A DNA stretch of 64,000 nt, taken from NCBI GenBank assembly GCA_940337035.1, contig CALNHX010001067.1, positions 120,332-184,331 of the forward strand. The letters run 5' to 3'. The stretch comes from Agriotes lineatus. Its lineage: Eukaryota > Arthropoda > Insecta > Coleoptera > Elateridae. Under the pieces are notes generated by a model. It had not been told where the DNA came from. It worked only from the letters and a program-made list of their open reading frames with translations, and did no database searches. Shown piece after piece: positions 54,425 to 64,000 of the stretch. The position numbers were made by a program, and so were the translations under genes. How positions within the stretch are numbered: position 1 is the stretch's first letter; every line of letters starts with the position of its first letter.

Positions 54425-54518
54425 GTGCTAAAAGTCGACGTTTATGCACGAGACATGACAATTATAAAACGAAGCCAAAGTTTCATAACATGTCTCGTGC
54501 ATAAACGACTTTTAGCAC
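54425..54518. repeat. Hairpin (54.5 kb)
   Basis: GTGCTAAAAGTCGACGTTTA followed by TGCACGAGACATG pairs with CATGTCTCGTGCATAAACGA and CTTTTAGCAC. The loop contains AAAACGAAGCC. Confidence 0.75.
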
Positions 54519-54530
54519 GCGTTGCATACA

Positions 54531-54969
54531 ATATTTTATCTACGACCTTAATTTTACTGTTATTAATCCATAAATATCAATTTAACAAAGGTTTGCATCT
54601 ACGACACTTCTACTTCATGTCATAATAGCAAGTAGGCCATGCCGCGCGGGCGAATGTTTCCGAAGCCAGTGCTGTCAAGGTCAGTTACGAAAGGTAATTA
54701 TTAATACTCCACATCTGACTGTATTCATTACATAACGCTTTAATTATCTCAAAAACACTTTACCTGTAACGCAAGAAGCAACTAGAATAACTTTACAACT
54801 TCACTTCCAGTTCGAAGTTGTAGTTTTATAACCTCACTTCACTTTTAGCACATGGGCTAAAAGTAAACAGCTGATTTCTTTAACCACGGTAAACTATAAA
54901 ACGTCACTTTTAGTGAAACAAGCTAGCGCTAAAAGGCCTACATCTAGTGGTGGTCGTAGATAAAATAAT
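54531..54969. repeat. Inverted words ATTTTATCTACGACC bounding a 400-bp block
   Basis: ATATTTTATCTACGACC at 54531 is mirrored by GGTCGTAGATAAAATAAT at 54952. The block between has several short inverted phrases with CTAAAAG and CTTTTAG. It may be one more non-autonomous element, with the ends as TIRs. No TSD is seen. Confidence 0.4.
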
Positions 54970-55021
54970 ATATAACCAAAGAGCATATAATTATTTGATC
55001 TTTGATATAACACTACCGGAT

Positions 55022-55580
55022 AGTATGAGCACTCTTAATCTTTTTTTGTTACAGTGCCTTTATAGAGACAGTGGCGACAACACAACTAAGCCACACCCCC
55101 GCCGCCATATTTAGGCAAATTTCTAACGGGTGTTCATTTAAATCTGTGATCAGAGTCGACTGTGATACGTGTTTTACGTTTGGCAGTACTGAAAACATTA
55201 GAGATTTGCAGGTTAAGAGTTGCGTCAGTTTTGACACAAACCTAATCTACTTCCCTCGAATTTGACATAGACTGACAATACACTTCAGTACTGCCAAAAG
55301 TATAACACGAATCGCAGGTGATTTAGCCTAAACATGGCGGCTAAAATCACGTGATCTAGGGAGCCAATCAAAAATAGGACACCCCATTGTCGTCACTGTC
55401 TATATAAAGGCACTGTATTTTTTGTATCTGCTATGCGCCATCTAAACGGCTTGGAAAAAACTACAATAATTATTTTCAACAGCACCAGATGGCGTCACGT
55501 TATGAATACGCGACAAAATGTAGCTACTTGAAATTGCGACAACTAATTTTTATAATTTTCTGGGTGATAGTATTAGAAAT
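55022..55580. repeat. Dispersed repeat R2, copy split by a MITE
   Basis: The flanks 55022-55049 and 55418-55575 correspond to 52398-52421 and 52422-52575. Confidence 0.75.
55052..55415. mobile_element. Tc1/mariner-type MITE, 364 bp, TA duplication
   Basis: The left end CAGTGCCTTTATAGAGACAG and right end, read inward, CAGTGCCTTTATATAGACAG run on to give about 30-bp inverted repeats. TA lies on both sides (55050-55051; 55416-55417). Further inverted words (GCCGCCATATTTAGGC / GCCTAAACATGGCGGC; GGCAGTACTGA / TCAGTACTGCC) make the whole element an imperfect hairpin. Confidence 0.85.
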
Positions 55581-56460
55581 TGCAAGAATATTATAGCTAT
55601 TTATATATCAAGGGAGCAAAGTGTATAATTTCCTCCCGCGGGCAAAGTTTGCGGCCCGACGCAAAGCGCAGAGAGAAATAGTTTGAGAACTCCTCTTTGT
55701 GTTTATACAACGTCTGGTATAATTTCTTGTATTCCCCCGCGTTAATCAGGTCGTGAATGTTCTCTGAGTAGGTGTTTGAATCCATGATCACTGTTGCATT
55801 GCCTTGGTCTGCAGGTAGTATCTTGATGGTAGCTTCGTTTTTGAGAACTTTAATCGCTCTAATCTCCGCTCTGGTGATATTAGGTTTAATTCTCCTTGAT
55901 GGCTCAAGAGCTTCCCTTGCTCTCCATCGATACTCTTCTGCCTATTCTGGTCTTAGGCGTGCTGCTGTTTCTTAAACGGCGGTTTTGAGATCGAATTTCG
56001 GAATATACCTTGCCGTTACCGCGTAGTTTAGTCCCTTCTCTAGTACCGTCTTTTCAGTTTCGTCCAGCTGTCTGCTGGATATATTTATGACGGTATTTCC
56101 TCTACTTTTTGCTGGTTGCTTGTTCTTGATTAATTGATCTAGCTTTCGTAGGTGTACCTGTTTTTGTTTTTCCCCAACCTTATTGTAACTTAACTTTGTA
56201 GCCGCGTTTGTCCTCACAAAGTCTTCTTCACTGACTGTGTTCCTTATGGGGGTGTGAAGGTCTTCGATTTGCACTTTGAGTTGTTGTTTAGAGAACCGGT
56301 GATAGTTAATTCGTTCTCTAATTAGTGCTTCCCTCGCTCTTATCGCAATCCCGGCTGCTCGTTGACTGTTTATCGGAACCGATAGAAGTAGTCCTTGCGG
56401 AATTACGTTGGTGTCACGGGCTTTACAGAGGAATTTAAGGTGGTTTTCCTCCAAGGCCAG
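55560..56460 (-). pseudogene. Penelope-like element, N-terminal fragment
   Basis: Minus strand. 56454-55972 is open: ENHLKFLCKARDTNVIPQGL, AGIAIRAREALIRERINYHR, NKVGEKQKQVHLRKLDQLI, VINISSRQLDETEKTVLEKG and LNYAVTARYIPKFDL. The N-x-S-x-x-x-L...V-L-x-K-G-L-N-x-A-V phrase is characteristic of the Penelope-like N-terminal region preceding the RT. A shifted section carries a weak ADQGNA-like context, and then 55791-55597 reads MDSNTYSENIHDLINAGEYK KLY, the start of the RT. The RT palm and GIY-YIG endonuclease are missing. Confidence 0.75.
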
Positions 56461-56545
56461 CTTGATTAAGGTCTTTTCAAGCTACTATGCATACAGCAGT
56501 AAGATATATATATATATATATAAATTTATAACTAAAATATATAAC

Positions 56546-56640
56546 CGTGCTGGTGGCCTAGTGGTAAGAGTGAAAGAGAAATCACAGCGATCAGCGGTTC
56601 CGGGTTCAAACTCCGGGAGAGGCAAGAGTTTACGAATAAA
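56546..56640 (+). mobile_element. tRNA-like SINE head
   Basis: TGGCCTAGTGGTAAGAG is a good Pol III A box, and GGTTCCGGGTTCAAACTCC GGG, about 45 bp later, is a B box with an arm-like inverted pair (CCGGG/CCCGG type). The acceptor stem does not close and no CCA-proximal pairing is seen, so this is a tRNA-derived SINE or a tRNA pseudogene, not a working tRNA. It is preceded by (AT)n at 56507-56524 and followed within about 60 bp by LINE coding sequence. Confidence 0.5.
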
Positions 56641-56699
56641 AGCGTACAATATCAGTCCTTTTCAAGGCTAACCAGGAACACCTGAAGACGGGAGTAGAT

Positions 56700-58212
56700 C
56701 AAAACTCTCAAAACGTCGTGTGGTATACACTCTAGACAGTGGAAAAAGTCTGATAAAACACATCATAATAGACCACTGCCAAAAAATTACATTCAGAGAA
56801 CAACTTGGCAAAACTTAATAATACCCACGTACGGGAGAAACGCTTAAAGAAGCTCTTATAAGTGAGAACTTTGATACACTAGAGAATGAAACTATGCCAA
56901 CACGCTGGGAAAAATCACCAAAACTCTTCTAAAGAAAACCGAAGAAATCCTAGGTTACAAAGACAACAACAGAAAACAATGGATCTCCGACTCCACTTGC
57001 GAACTGATAGCACAACAAAAGAAAATGAAAGCAAAAATCAACAACAATGCAACAGACCAAACACTGACACGAAAATATAACGAAATTAATAAAAAAGTGA
57101 AAAGAAGTGTAAGACACGATAAACAAGAATGGTACAAAAAAATTGCAGAGGATGCGGAAGAAGCGGCGGCCTGTAATAACATGAAAACATTATATCAAAT
57201 TACCAAACGACTAATGTGCAAAACCCAAACAACAAATATACACATAATAGACCAAGAAGGCAATCTGTTAATCACCGATGATGAACAGATGGCAAGATGG
57301 GAAGAGTACTACTCTGCGATAATAAGCAAAGGCCATGAGGAAATAGATTTTAAATGTAGTAGTAAATCCAAATCAGCAACTTGCAAAAATCAATGTAGAT
57401 ACCCCAAACGAAACAGAAATACAAGCTTGTATTAAACAACTACGTCCCGGAAAAGCAGCCGGAATTGACAAGCTACCTGCAGATATTTTCAAGATGGACC
57501 CAGATCTTACTGCAAAACTAATACTTTCCATCATTCAATCCGTCTGGGAAACCGAACACGTACCTGATACCTGGAAGAACGGTTTAATTATAAAAGTACC
57601 CAAGAAAGGAGACCTCACACAATGCAGCAACTGGAGAGGCATCACACTCCTAGATACTATCAATCGTTTATCCGAGAAAATTGAGCCCAATCTCAGGAAA
57701 GAACAAGCCGGGTTTAGAGCAGGACGCTCCTGCATAGATCATATAAATACATTGAGAGTTATAATTGAACAGTCAATAGAATCGAACTCCCCACTTTACC
57801 TGGTGTTCGTCGATTTTAAATCGGCATTCGACAGCCTAAACCAAGGCGCTATATGGAAAATACTGTCACTTAAAAGGGTTTCACTAAAACTGGTAAACCT
57901 CATCAAGCACTTATACCAAAATTCACCCTGCCAGATATCATACAAAGGCAAAATCAGTAACAAAATCAACATCAGAAATGAAGTTAAACAAGGATGCCCA
58001 CTGTCTCTACTGTTATTCAACATCACCTTAGATTGTGTCATGAGCATGACTAATGTAAACTACGAAAAGAGAGGTATTGTGTGGGACCTACAAAATCGCC
58101 TTGAAGATATAGATTACGCTGATGACAGCTGTCTCTTAACGCATACTTATGCAGACATGCAGGAAAAATTACAACGACTAAAAGATCAGGCAAGACTCAT
58201 AGGTATAGTCGC
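56700..58212 (+). pseudogene. LINE reverse transcriptase, 5'-truncated (HmRTE-like)
   Basis: The linker (KQWISDSTCELIAQQKKMKA; QEWYKKIAEDAEEAAACNNM) spans 56880-57360. After a frameshift the RT runs from about 57400: ACIKQLRPGKAAGIDKLPAD, TWKNGLIIKVPKKGDLTQCS, NWRGITLLDT, then KEQAGFRAGRSCIDHINTLR, FVDFKSAFDSLNQGAIW (first Asp), VKQGCPLSLLLFNITLDCVM and DIDYADDSCLLTH (catalytic box). A few dozen residues between ITLLDT and EPNLRKEQ are missing. It ends at about 58212, where the next LINE's 5' region begins. Confidence 0.75.
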
Positions 58213-58529
58213 GCATGAACCTTTGCCGTGAACGCATAGTGTACGCGAACGCGCGATTAATAAAGTGAATAATAATATTAACCTAATTGATTATATTTAT
58301 TTAATTTAGCTAGTGAATTTATCATAACTGAAAGTGTTTCTTTAACAACTACGCGGCGTGGGCGGTCGCGGCCGTGGTCCGGCCGCACTCGGAGATAAGT
58401 GATATCACTAAACTACAAACATTTCTTACCTTCGTGAACTGTCATCTAACTTATTTAAAAACAAAGCTAAAACCAATAAACATGAAACATTAAAAGTGAT
58501 CGTGCTAACAGCAACTAACGACCAAGGCA

Positions 58530-59755
58530 ATGACAGCGCCGAAAAAAATGGTAACAGAGCACATTGAACCAATCGTTTATGTATTAAACAACGGTGAGTT
58601 ATCTCAGCCAAGACAACCCATTACAACCACGTCTAAACGATTACTAGATTCTCACCCAGCCCAACAAAATAATAAACAATACAGATTCGATGTAAGCGAA
58701 TTATTGAAGCAAAATAAGTATTACTTAGCGCCAAAACACACAAAATCTCTTGACGATAACGTTGAACCCTCTATGACTAGTGAGCCTAAAAGTGTAAAAT
58801 CTAAAGTTCCTCCTATATTCATTCATGAAGCTCTGAACTATCACGAGATAGAGATATTAAATCCCACTTTAAAGGCAAATTTATCTTAACAAACAAAGGT
58901 ACCCAACTAAAAATTAATTTGAAAGATATTGAAGACTATCGTACCTTGACCGCATTTTATGAAAAATAAAAGAATGTTAAATTTCATACTTTTCAAAATC
59001 CCGACACAAACAATTTCTCCGTGATAATAAGGAACTTAACGATATCCATAACAAATGAAGAGATCCAACAAGAACTGTTAGTTAAAAAATACGCGGTAAC
59101 AAACGTAACGCGATTATATAATAAGTTAAAACATTCGATCCCAATCTGTGCAGTAACTCTAACAAAAAACGAGAAATCAAAACACATCTACGACCTCGAA
59201 AATTTATGTTATTGCAAGATTATGGTAGAACCCAGACGCAAAACCAGAGAGATCCCGCAGTGCACACGTTGTCAGAGCTTCTCTCACACAAAAAATTATT
59301 GTCATTTAAGCCCACGTTGTGTTAAATGCACAGGTGATCACTATACTAATCAATGCACCCAAAATAAAGAAGTAAAGCCGCGATGTGTCAACTGTGGGGG
59401 CGAGCATACAGCTAACTACAGAGGCTGTGAATATTATAAAAAACTTGCAAGCTCAAAAAACTTCACAATCCATTCAATCACCTCACGACCAAATGCAACA
59501 AATATAAACAAAAATCCTCCCAGTAGAGATAACACAAATTATCCAAAATTGCCAAGCTCTCAGATAACGGAAACTACCCAAAATAGATGGAACATACCTC
59601 GAATAAATAAAGAAAACACAGCGATCCCTAAATCACAAGAAATTAGTGAAAATTTAATACAAATACTTATAAAAACGTTCAAACCGTACTTAGGTAAAAT
59701 AAAAGATTTTCTGTTGTCGTTAATCCCTGCAGTATTTGCTAATGGCGGAAAATAA
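58530..59755 (+). pseudogene. Jockey-type gag (ORF1), two defects
   Basis: From the ATG at 58530 the first 119 codons are open. A 1-nt shift near 58880 gives LTNKGTQLKINLKDIEDYRT, and a TAA at 58967 follows; from 59021 the frame is open for 244 codons. This second part carries the PRE_C2HC-type domain (KYAVTNVTRLYNKLKHSIPI) and knuckles: PQCTRCQSFSHTKNYC, PRCVKCTGDHYTNQC and PRCVNCGGEHTANYRGC. The knuckles keep all Cys/His ligands. The defects are few, so the insertion is not old. Confidence 0.8.
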
Positions 59756-61230
59756 TCACAAAGCATACTCTAATTTAAAACTCTTTAACTGGAATGCTGA
59801 CGGAATTATGCGTCAACGATCAATTGTTATTGCATTTTTAGCGCGACATAATGTAGATGTACTGTGTATTACAGAAACACACTTATTGTTAGATCAAAAA
59901 CTGAAAATCCCGGGGTATAACATTATTCGACAAGACCGACAGGACAACACAGGATATGGTGGAGTAGCCATAGTAATAAAAAAATTACTAAAAGCTTATC
60001 CTATCGAAACCCACACGGCAATAAGTCTAGAAGTAACTGCTGCATGCTTGGAACTACAAAATAAGCATAAACTAAATATCGTCGTAGCATATAAACAACC
60101 GTGTAAAAAAAATAGCGGCATCCGATCTACACAACATTTTTAACAATAACCATACCACCTTACTACTAGGCGATCTAAACTGTAAGAATACGGCGTGGGG
60201 CTGCCGAGTAAATAACCCCGATGGGCCTCGTCTGTATTCAATTATCTCCGAACACGGCATACAAGTATCACCCACATACTTCCCATATCAATCAAACCGC
60301 AATCCAGACATACTGGATATAGTCCTTCATAAAAATTTAGCCCGTCCAATTTTTCAAATAGTGCTACCAGAGCTAGATTCGGATCACCTACCTGTTATTA
60401 TAACCCTTGAAACTCAACCTCAACTTACCAAACAAATTCCTAAACTGATCAACGGAAAAATTGATTGGGATATCTTTCGAACTACACTCCAGCAAAAAAT
60501 TAAGTGTCCGTCACGGTTACTAAATCCTAATGACATAGACACAGCCATTAGCTCCTTCATTAACTCAATAAACAATGCAATCAAAATTTCTACCACTAAC
60601 CAAAAACACACGTATTCGAAGACTAATGTTATACCACAACACATACAATACTTAATTAAAGAAAAGCACAAGACCAGGAGATTGTGGCAAGCAACCAGAG
60701 ATCCACATGCAAAAAAACAACTAAATAAGCTAATGCGACTAACAAAACGCGAATTAGATGAACTTCGAATAAGCGAGTATGGAAAACATATTCAAGACTT
60801 GCAACCCCAAGATCCGACAATGTGGCGCACCACTAAGCGTATACTAAAGGAACCACATATTATTCCTACTATAAAACTAAATGAAAAATCATACTATACA
60901 GATAAGGAAAAATGTGAAATATTCGCACAACACTTAACTGAAACCTTCACAACTCCAATAACCACAACTGCAACTACAACAACTAATGAAATTGAAGATG
61001 AAGTCAAGAAACATTTTCCTCACAATCCAGGCCAAATAAAACCAATAGAACCTAATGAAATAGCAGCAATAATAGACAAGCTACCTAATAGGAAAGCACC
61101 AGGAGATGACCGAATACCAAATGTCCTAGTTAAAAATTTGCCATTAAAAGCTATAACGTACATAGTTGCAATCTTCAATGCATGTTTGCGAATCGGCTAC
61201 TTTCCTTCCACATGGAAATATGGTCACATA
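59742..61230 (+). pseudogene. Jockey-type ORF2, endonuclease and linker, one frameshift
   Basis: The ATG at 59742 overlaps the end of ORF1 by 14 bp in a different frame. The endonuclease reads LKLFNWNADGI, LCITETHLL (catalytic Glu), GYGGVAIVIKK, then, after a shift in the A-run at about 60103-60112, LLGDLNCKNTAWGC, DILDIVLHK and ELDSDHLPVIITL (catalytic Asp-His). The linker continues to about 61060, then the RT entry KLPNRKAPGDDRIPNVLVKN and YFPSTWKYGHIP at 61230, where the pogo-like element starts. The 1-nt A-run shift is the only defect I see. Confidence 0.8.
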
Positions 61231-61420
61231 CCGTAAAACGGGGTGAATAGAATCAATTTTTAGGCATTTTTCATCTTCTTGCTGTTACCAAGCAATTACC
61301 ATCCATTGCACAAAATTTATAAATGGCCTAAAAGTTAGGTATGTCCTTTGGTAACAACATTAGCACCAAAAAATTTTCAAAAAAAATTGGTATTCATTAA
61401 AAAAAAATATTTTAGTCAGT

Positions 61421-61515
61421 GATCCTATTCCCCCCTTAGTGGGGTCAATAGAATAACTCAGCTTTTCCAAAGGATGATTCTATTATATTAAACGCCGGGT
61501 GTATAGGATCAACAA
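61421..61515. promoter_or_regulatory. Internal copies of the pogo-like terminal word, left side
   Basis: GATCCTATTCCCCCCTTA (61421), GGGGTCAATAGAATA (61441) and GATTCTATTATATTAAACGC followed by CGGGTGTATAGGATC (61480-61515) resemble the TIR word GGGGTGAATAGAATC in both orientations. They are likely additional transposase binding sites. This is inference from sequence only. Confidence 0.5.
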
Positions 61516-61747
61516 AAATGTTTTTAAAAGTTAAAATGGACAACTTTTGTTGTTAAAATTTGTTTGGGCTTGAAATTATTGACAATTATATTATGATTTA
61601 TATTTTATTGGTTTTTCATGAACATAGAAAAGTATAAAATGTCATTTATTGATACAAACTTTATTCCTATACTGAGATACATTTATATTAAAACGAAGTA
61701 AACCCCGTCCAAACTTGCTTGGACCTTCTAACTTCCCAATAACTTGG

Positions 61748-63568
61748 TTATAACAAAATTCGTATATGTCTTCTACATCTGGAAATGTGTAGATGTGACC
61801 GGAAAAATCTCTGGTGCGTTTCCCTCAAAAAATTTCCTGTAAACGATTCTGGATAAACTGCCACCACTTGTGCAATAAAAAATCGTACAAATTTTGCGGA
61901 AGGTTTAGCTCTTGATGTGCTAGCTTCATCAATTTCATCGTTGAATCTTACAAGCAACCAGTCATTAAGCTGGATATCTTTTTGGTCAATAGGTAAAACA
62001 TTATTAAGGTTGTCACAATCATCATGTTCACTTATTTTATTTGTCAAATGCTTATTATCGGATGCGTTGGAAACAGCTTTACATTTATTGGATGCTGAAA
62101 CATTCTCATTCTCCATTAAGTCCTCATTGTCATATTCAATTTCAGACATTGGATCCATATCTGAGTTAGAGTCGTGGGTGCTAAAATGATCATCAGTGTC
62201 TTCCTCAGAAGATTCAAAATCATCAATCGCAACACTTTTGCCGGCAGGAACTTGTAGCTTTTTTCTTCTCTGCTTCGGTTGGGCACAATCATACCGCATA
62301 GATTTTAATAAATCCATAACCGTATTTTCAATATCCTTGCTTGTATCCTCATCTCCGTCATTCTTTGATAGTCCATCTTCTGGTGGTAGCATATCTAGAA
62401 CTCGATTGGGGTTTATGGGTATAATCCCACACTTATTAAATCCTGCAAGTATATTGGCTTCCTTGTTGGATTCAATAACAAGAAGTAATTTCTTCAAAAG
62501 GGTTGGAAAAATGTCCTTTGGAATACTGGTCGTATTTCTTCCAGGTCCTTTTTTATAATTTTCAACAATTTTACGCCACGCCATTTTTAAAGGCCTGAAA
62601 AAGGCTACATCCAGCGGTTGAGTGATGTGTGTCGAATTGCTGGGCAGAAAGATAAAGGATATATTATGCTCTTTGCATTGCTTAATTGATTCAATGGAAA
62701 GATGAGAGCTTAGATTGTCACCAATTAAAATTTTTTTACCAGGTAATTTTTTTAGATAAGGAATTGCTATTGACAAAATCCAGTCATCAAAACAAAAACC
62801 ATCGAACCAACCTGACTTGCTTCTGTTGTACCTGGTTCGTGGAGGACCTCCTACTGTCCAAGAACTGTAAATATGTGTAGCCTTGTACACGACATAGCAC
62901 GGTAATAAATCACCACTACCTGATGCTGCAAACATTATCGATGTTGAGCTTTTACTATGGTTGATAATCCGCTCTGGATATTTACAACCACGCTTGGATA
63001 TCACTTTCTTACGACCTGGGTCATCACAGAGATTACTTTCATCATAATTCACCACATTGCTCGGTGGAATGCCCTCTAACTCCCGTGAAAGGTGATTAAA
63101 GTAATCTGTAATCGTTTCTCTAGTTACACCAGCCCTCGCTCTTTTTATGTTTTGACAGAAACGTTCAGATAGGATATTTTTATGACGCTGTAGAAAACCG
63201 TATGCAAAATCGCCGCCTGGGTAGTTGTTTTTAAATTTTGGAACAACTCTGCCCTTTCTGTCCAGATATTGTTTAACAATCACTCGTAAATCTGTGGTAT
63301 CAAGAGGATATCCCCACTCACTGCAAATAAGTAAATTGTTTGCTATATGTTTTTCTTCTTCACAACTTAATACAGTTTGTCCTCCTTGAGTTTTAATATC
63401 TTTATTTTTCACATGTCTGTACAAAACAGTGTATGCTATATCAAACTTTCTGGAAGTTTCTCGTATACTGTGACCTTCCTTTACATCATTTTTAGCTTGC
63501 TGCAGTTTTAAAGGATCGATTTTCTTATAATGTTTCCCACCTACTTTCGGTGTGTATTTCCTAGGCAT
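61748..63568 (-). CDS. Pogo-like transposase (HTH_psq plus DDE_1, 606 aa)
   Basis: I start at the ATG at 63568 (MPRKYTPKVGGKHYKK). The frame extends 24 bp further upstream without an ATG. Residues about 20-55 form a Pipsqueak-type helix-turn-helix (LQQAKNDVKEGHSIRETSRK). Residues about 105-145 hold a degenerate second DNA-binding segment (FAYGFLQRHKNILSERF). The DDE_1 core has VVNYDESNL (Asp 176), ILIGDNLSSHLS (Asp 284) and HITQPLDVAFFRPLKMAW (Asp 320), spaced as DD35D. The C-terminal 180 residues are acidic and low-complexity. Known relatives cut and paste at TA; a domesticated role is unlikely, as it lies within its own TIRs. Confidence 0.9.
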   Translation of the reverse strand: MPRKYTPKVGGKHYKKIDPLKLQQAKNDVKEGHSIRETSRKFDIAYTVLYRHVKNKDIKTQGGQTVLSCEEEKHIANNLLICSEWGYPLDTTDLRVIVKQYLDRKGRVVPKFKNNYPGGDFAYGFLQRHKNILSERFCQNIKRARAGVTRETITDYFNHLSRELEGIPPSNVVNYDESNLCDDPGRKKVISKRGCKYPERIINHSKSSTSIMFAASGSGDLLPCYVVYKATHIYSSWTVGGPPRTRYNRSKSGWFDGFCFDDWILSIAIPYLKKLPGKKILIGDNLSSHLSIESIKQCKEHNISFIFLPSNSTHITQPLDVAFFRPLKMAWRKIVENYKKGPGRNTTSIPKDIFPTLLKKLLLVIESNKEANILAGFNKCGIIPINPNRVLDMLPPEDGLSKNDGDEDTSKDIENTVMDLLKSMRYDCAQPKQRRKKLQVPAGKSVAIDDFESSEEDTDDHFSTHDSNSDMDPMSEIEYDNEDLMENENVSASNKCKAVSNASDNKHLTNKISEHDDCDNLNNVLPIDQKDIQLNDWLLVRFNDEIDEASTSRAKPSAKFVRFFIAQVVAVYPESFTGNFLRETHQRFFRSHLHISRCRRHIRILL

Positions 63569-63997
63569 GTTGAAATTTACGATCCTATTCACCCCGCTGT
63601 AATGTTAAAAAAAACATAGAAGCAATTTATTTTTTTGATAGGTTATTTTACTTACATTTAAAAGAATTTGTATCAGTAATATTAATGGCAACACTACAGA
63701 GATAAGGTACACCAATATAATTAAAAATAACACTCGATGCTGAAGATTTATAACTAAAGTTTTGTACACTCACAAACCGCCACTTGAACAATAATCATAG
63801 GTTAGGGTCCGGAAAACAGGCATGCCAATAGCTAGGAAATTAATATTACTATATTTCAGTTCTCTGTAATGTATACTTGCCAACGTGCCAAAATTTTAGC
63901 ACTACGTTTGAAATTTGAAGTTTTTATCGCAACATTTAAGAAATTCCCTCTTTTTTAACCTATACACCCCGGGGATTCTATTCACCCCGTTATACGG
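63569..63997. promoter_or_regulatory. Transposase upstream region with a TIR-like word at the start codon
   Basis: GATCCTATTCACCCCG lies at 63581-63596, so its minus-strand reading ends only about 13 bp from the ATG of the transposase. A further copy, GATTCTATTCACCCCG, is in the right TIR at 63975-63990. The 380 bp between are AT-rich and could hold the promoter. A site at the start codon could let the transposase bind near its own promoter. Confidence 0.45.
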
Positions 63998-64000
63998 TAG

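Larger units (their letters stand above)
58213..61230 (+). mobile_element. Jockey-clade LINE (5' part), interrupted by a pogo-like element
   Basis: A 5' region of about 310 bp with a CG-rich patch (GGCGGTCGCGGCCGTGG) is followed by a gag-like ORF1 and an overlapping ORF2. The zinc-knuckle ORF1 and the ATG of ORF2 lying inside the last 14 bp of ORF1 are typical of Jockey. The RT begins just before 61230 and is cut by the pogo-like insertion. The rest lies beyond 63999. Confidence 0.8.
61231..63997 (-). mobile_element. Complete pogo-like (Tc1/mariner superfamily) transposon, TA duplication
   Basis: The left end CCGTAAAACGGGGTGAATAG and right end, read inward, CCGTATAACGGGGTGAATAG differ at one base in the first 20. 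TA lies outside both (61229-61230; 63998-63999). The interior encodes a 606-residue transposase on the minus strand. Extra copies of the GGGGTGAATAG-type word occur internally. The target is the RT of the Jockey LINE. Complete ends and an open transposase suggest recent activity. Confidence 0.9.

Noticed and set aside
56546..56640. Functional tRNA gene
   Set aside because: A and B boxes are good, but the acceptor stem does not pair and no terminator T-run follows; better explained as a SINE head or pseudogene.

Overview
This is a eukaryotic, AT-rich and almost entirely repeat-derived window. The element set (Jockey-clade, CR1-group and RTE-like LINEs, Ty3/gypsy, BEL/Pao and Penelope-like pieces, and Tc1/mariner, pogo-like, hAT, piggyBac and PIF/Harbinger DNA transposons with many MITEs) points to an arthropod, most probably an insect. 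I cannot name the order. No bacterial operon, CRISPR or phage signal is present. The only convincing host-type gene is a single-exon C2H2 zinc-finger gene at 15211-17241 (minus strand). Calls are from reading translations and matching repeats by eye; no database was searched.

Layout. 1-1437: minus-strand degenerate LINE running off the left edge. 1443-1611: BEL/Pao RNase H stub. 2568-6157: broken Ty3/gypsy element with a 5S-rRNA-derived SINE lodged between its gag zinc knuckle and protease, and most of its RT missing. 7463-14700: a minus-strand LINE cut by three insertions: a long-armed Tc1-like foldback (7463-8516), a PIF/Harbinger element with CAG duplications (8712-10749) and a palindromic composite (about 12022-12810). 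15121-17241: zinc-finger gene with a 588-bp internal duplication. 20960-25385: CR1-group LINE with both ORFs open. 25430-26645: decayed mariner with clear TIRs. 27.0-32.3 kb: mostly unassigned, with an inverted repeat pair and a LINE RT scrap. 32.3-36.0 kb: RTE-like LINE interrupted by a hAT MITE with a perfect 8-bp TSD. 37.0-39.4 kb: scraps of LINEs and a GTF2IRD2-like hAT, including a chimeric reading frame. 41.95-43.21 kb: tandem array. 43.80-44.38 kb: second hAT MITE. 44.44-46.62 kb: piggyBac-like element (TTAA ends) packed with nested repeats. 46.6-55.5 kb: a run of palindromic foldback elements, several with a CG-rich core of the GAGCG..GCGAG type, one split by a non-autonomous hAT with its 8-bp TSD. 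55.56-56.46 kb: Penelope-like fragment. 56.5-58.2 kb: tRNA-like SINE head and a LINE RT. 58.2-61.23 kb: Jockey-clade LINE, cut at 61231 by a complete pogo-like transposon (61231-63997) with an open transposase frame and a TA on each side.

How the parts relate. The insertions give a relative order of events: LINE first, then DNA transposon or MITE. In several cases the target-site duplication or a paralogous near-empty site can be read directly. The two elements most likely to be recently active are the CR1-group LINE (both ORFs open) and the pogo-like element (open transposase, complete ends). The strongest candidate for something little described is the set of unrelated-looking palindromes at 12.7, 28.8 and 46-54 kb that share a stem/CG-rich-core design.
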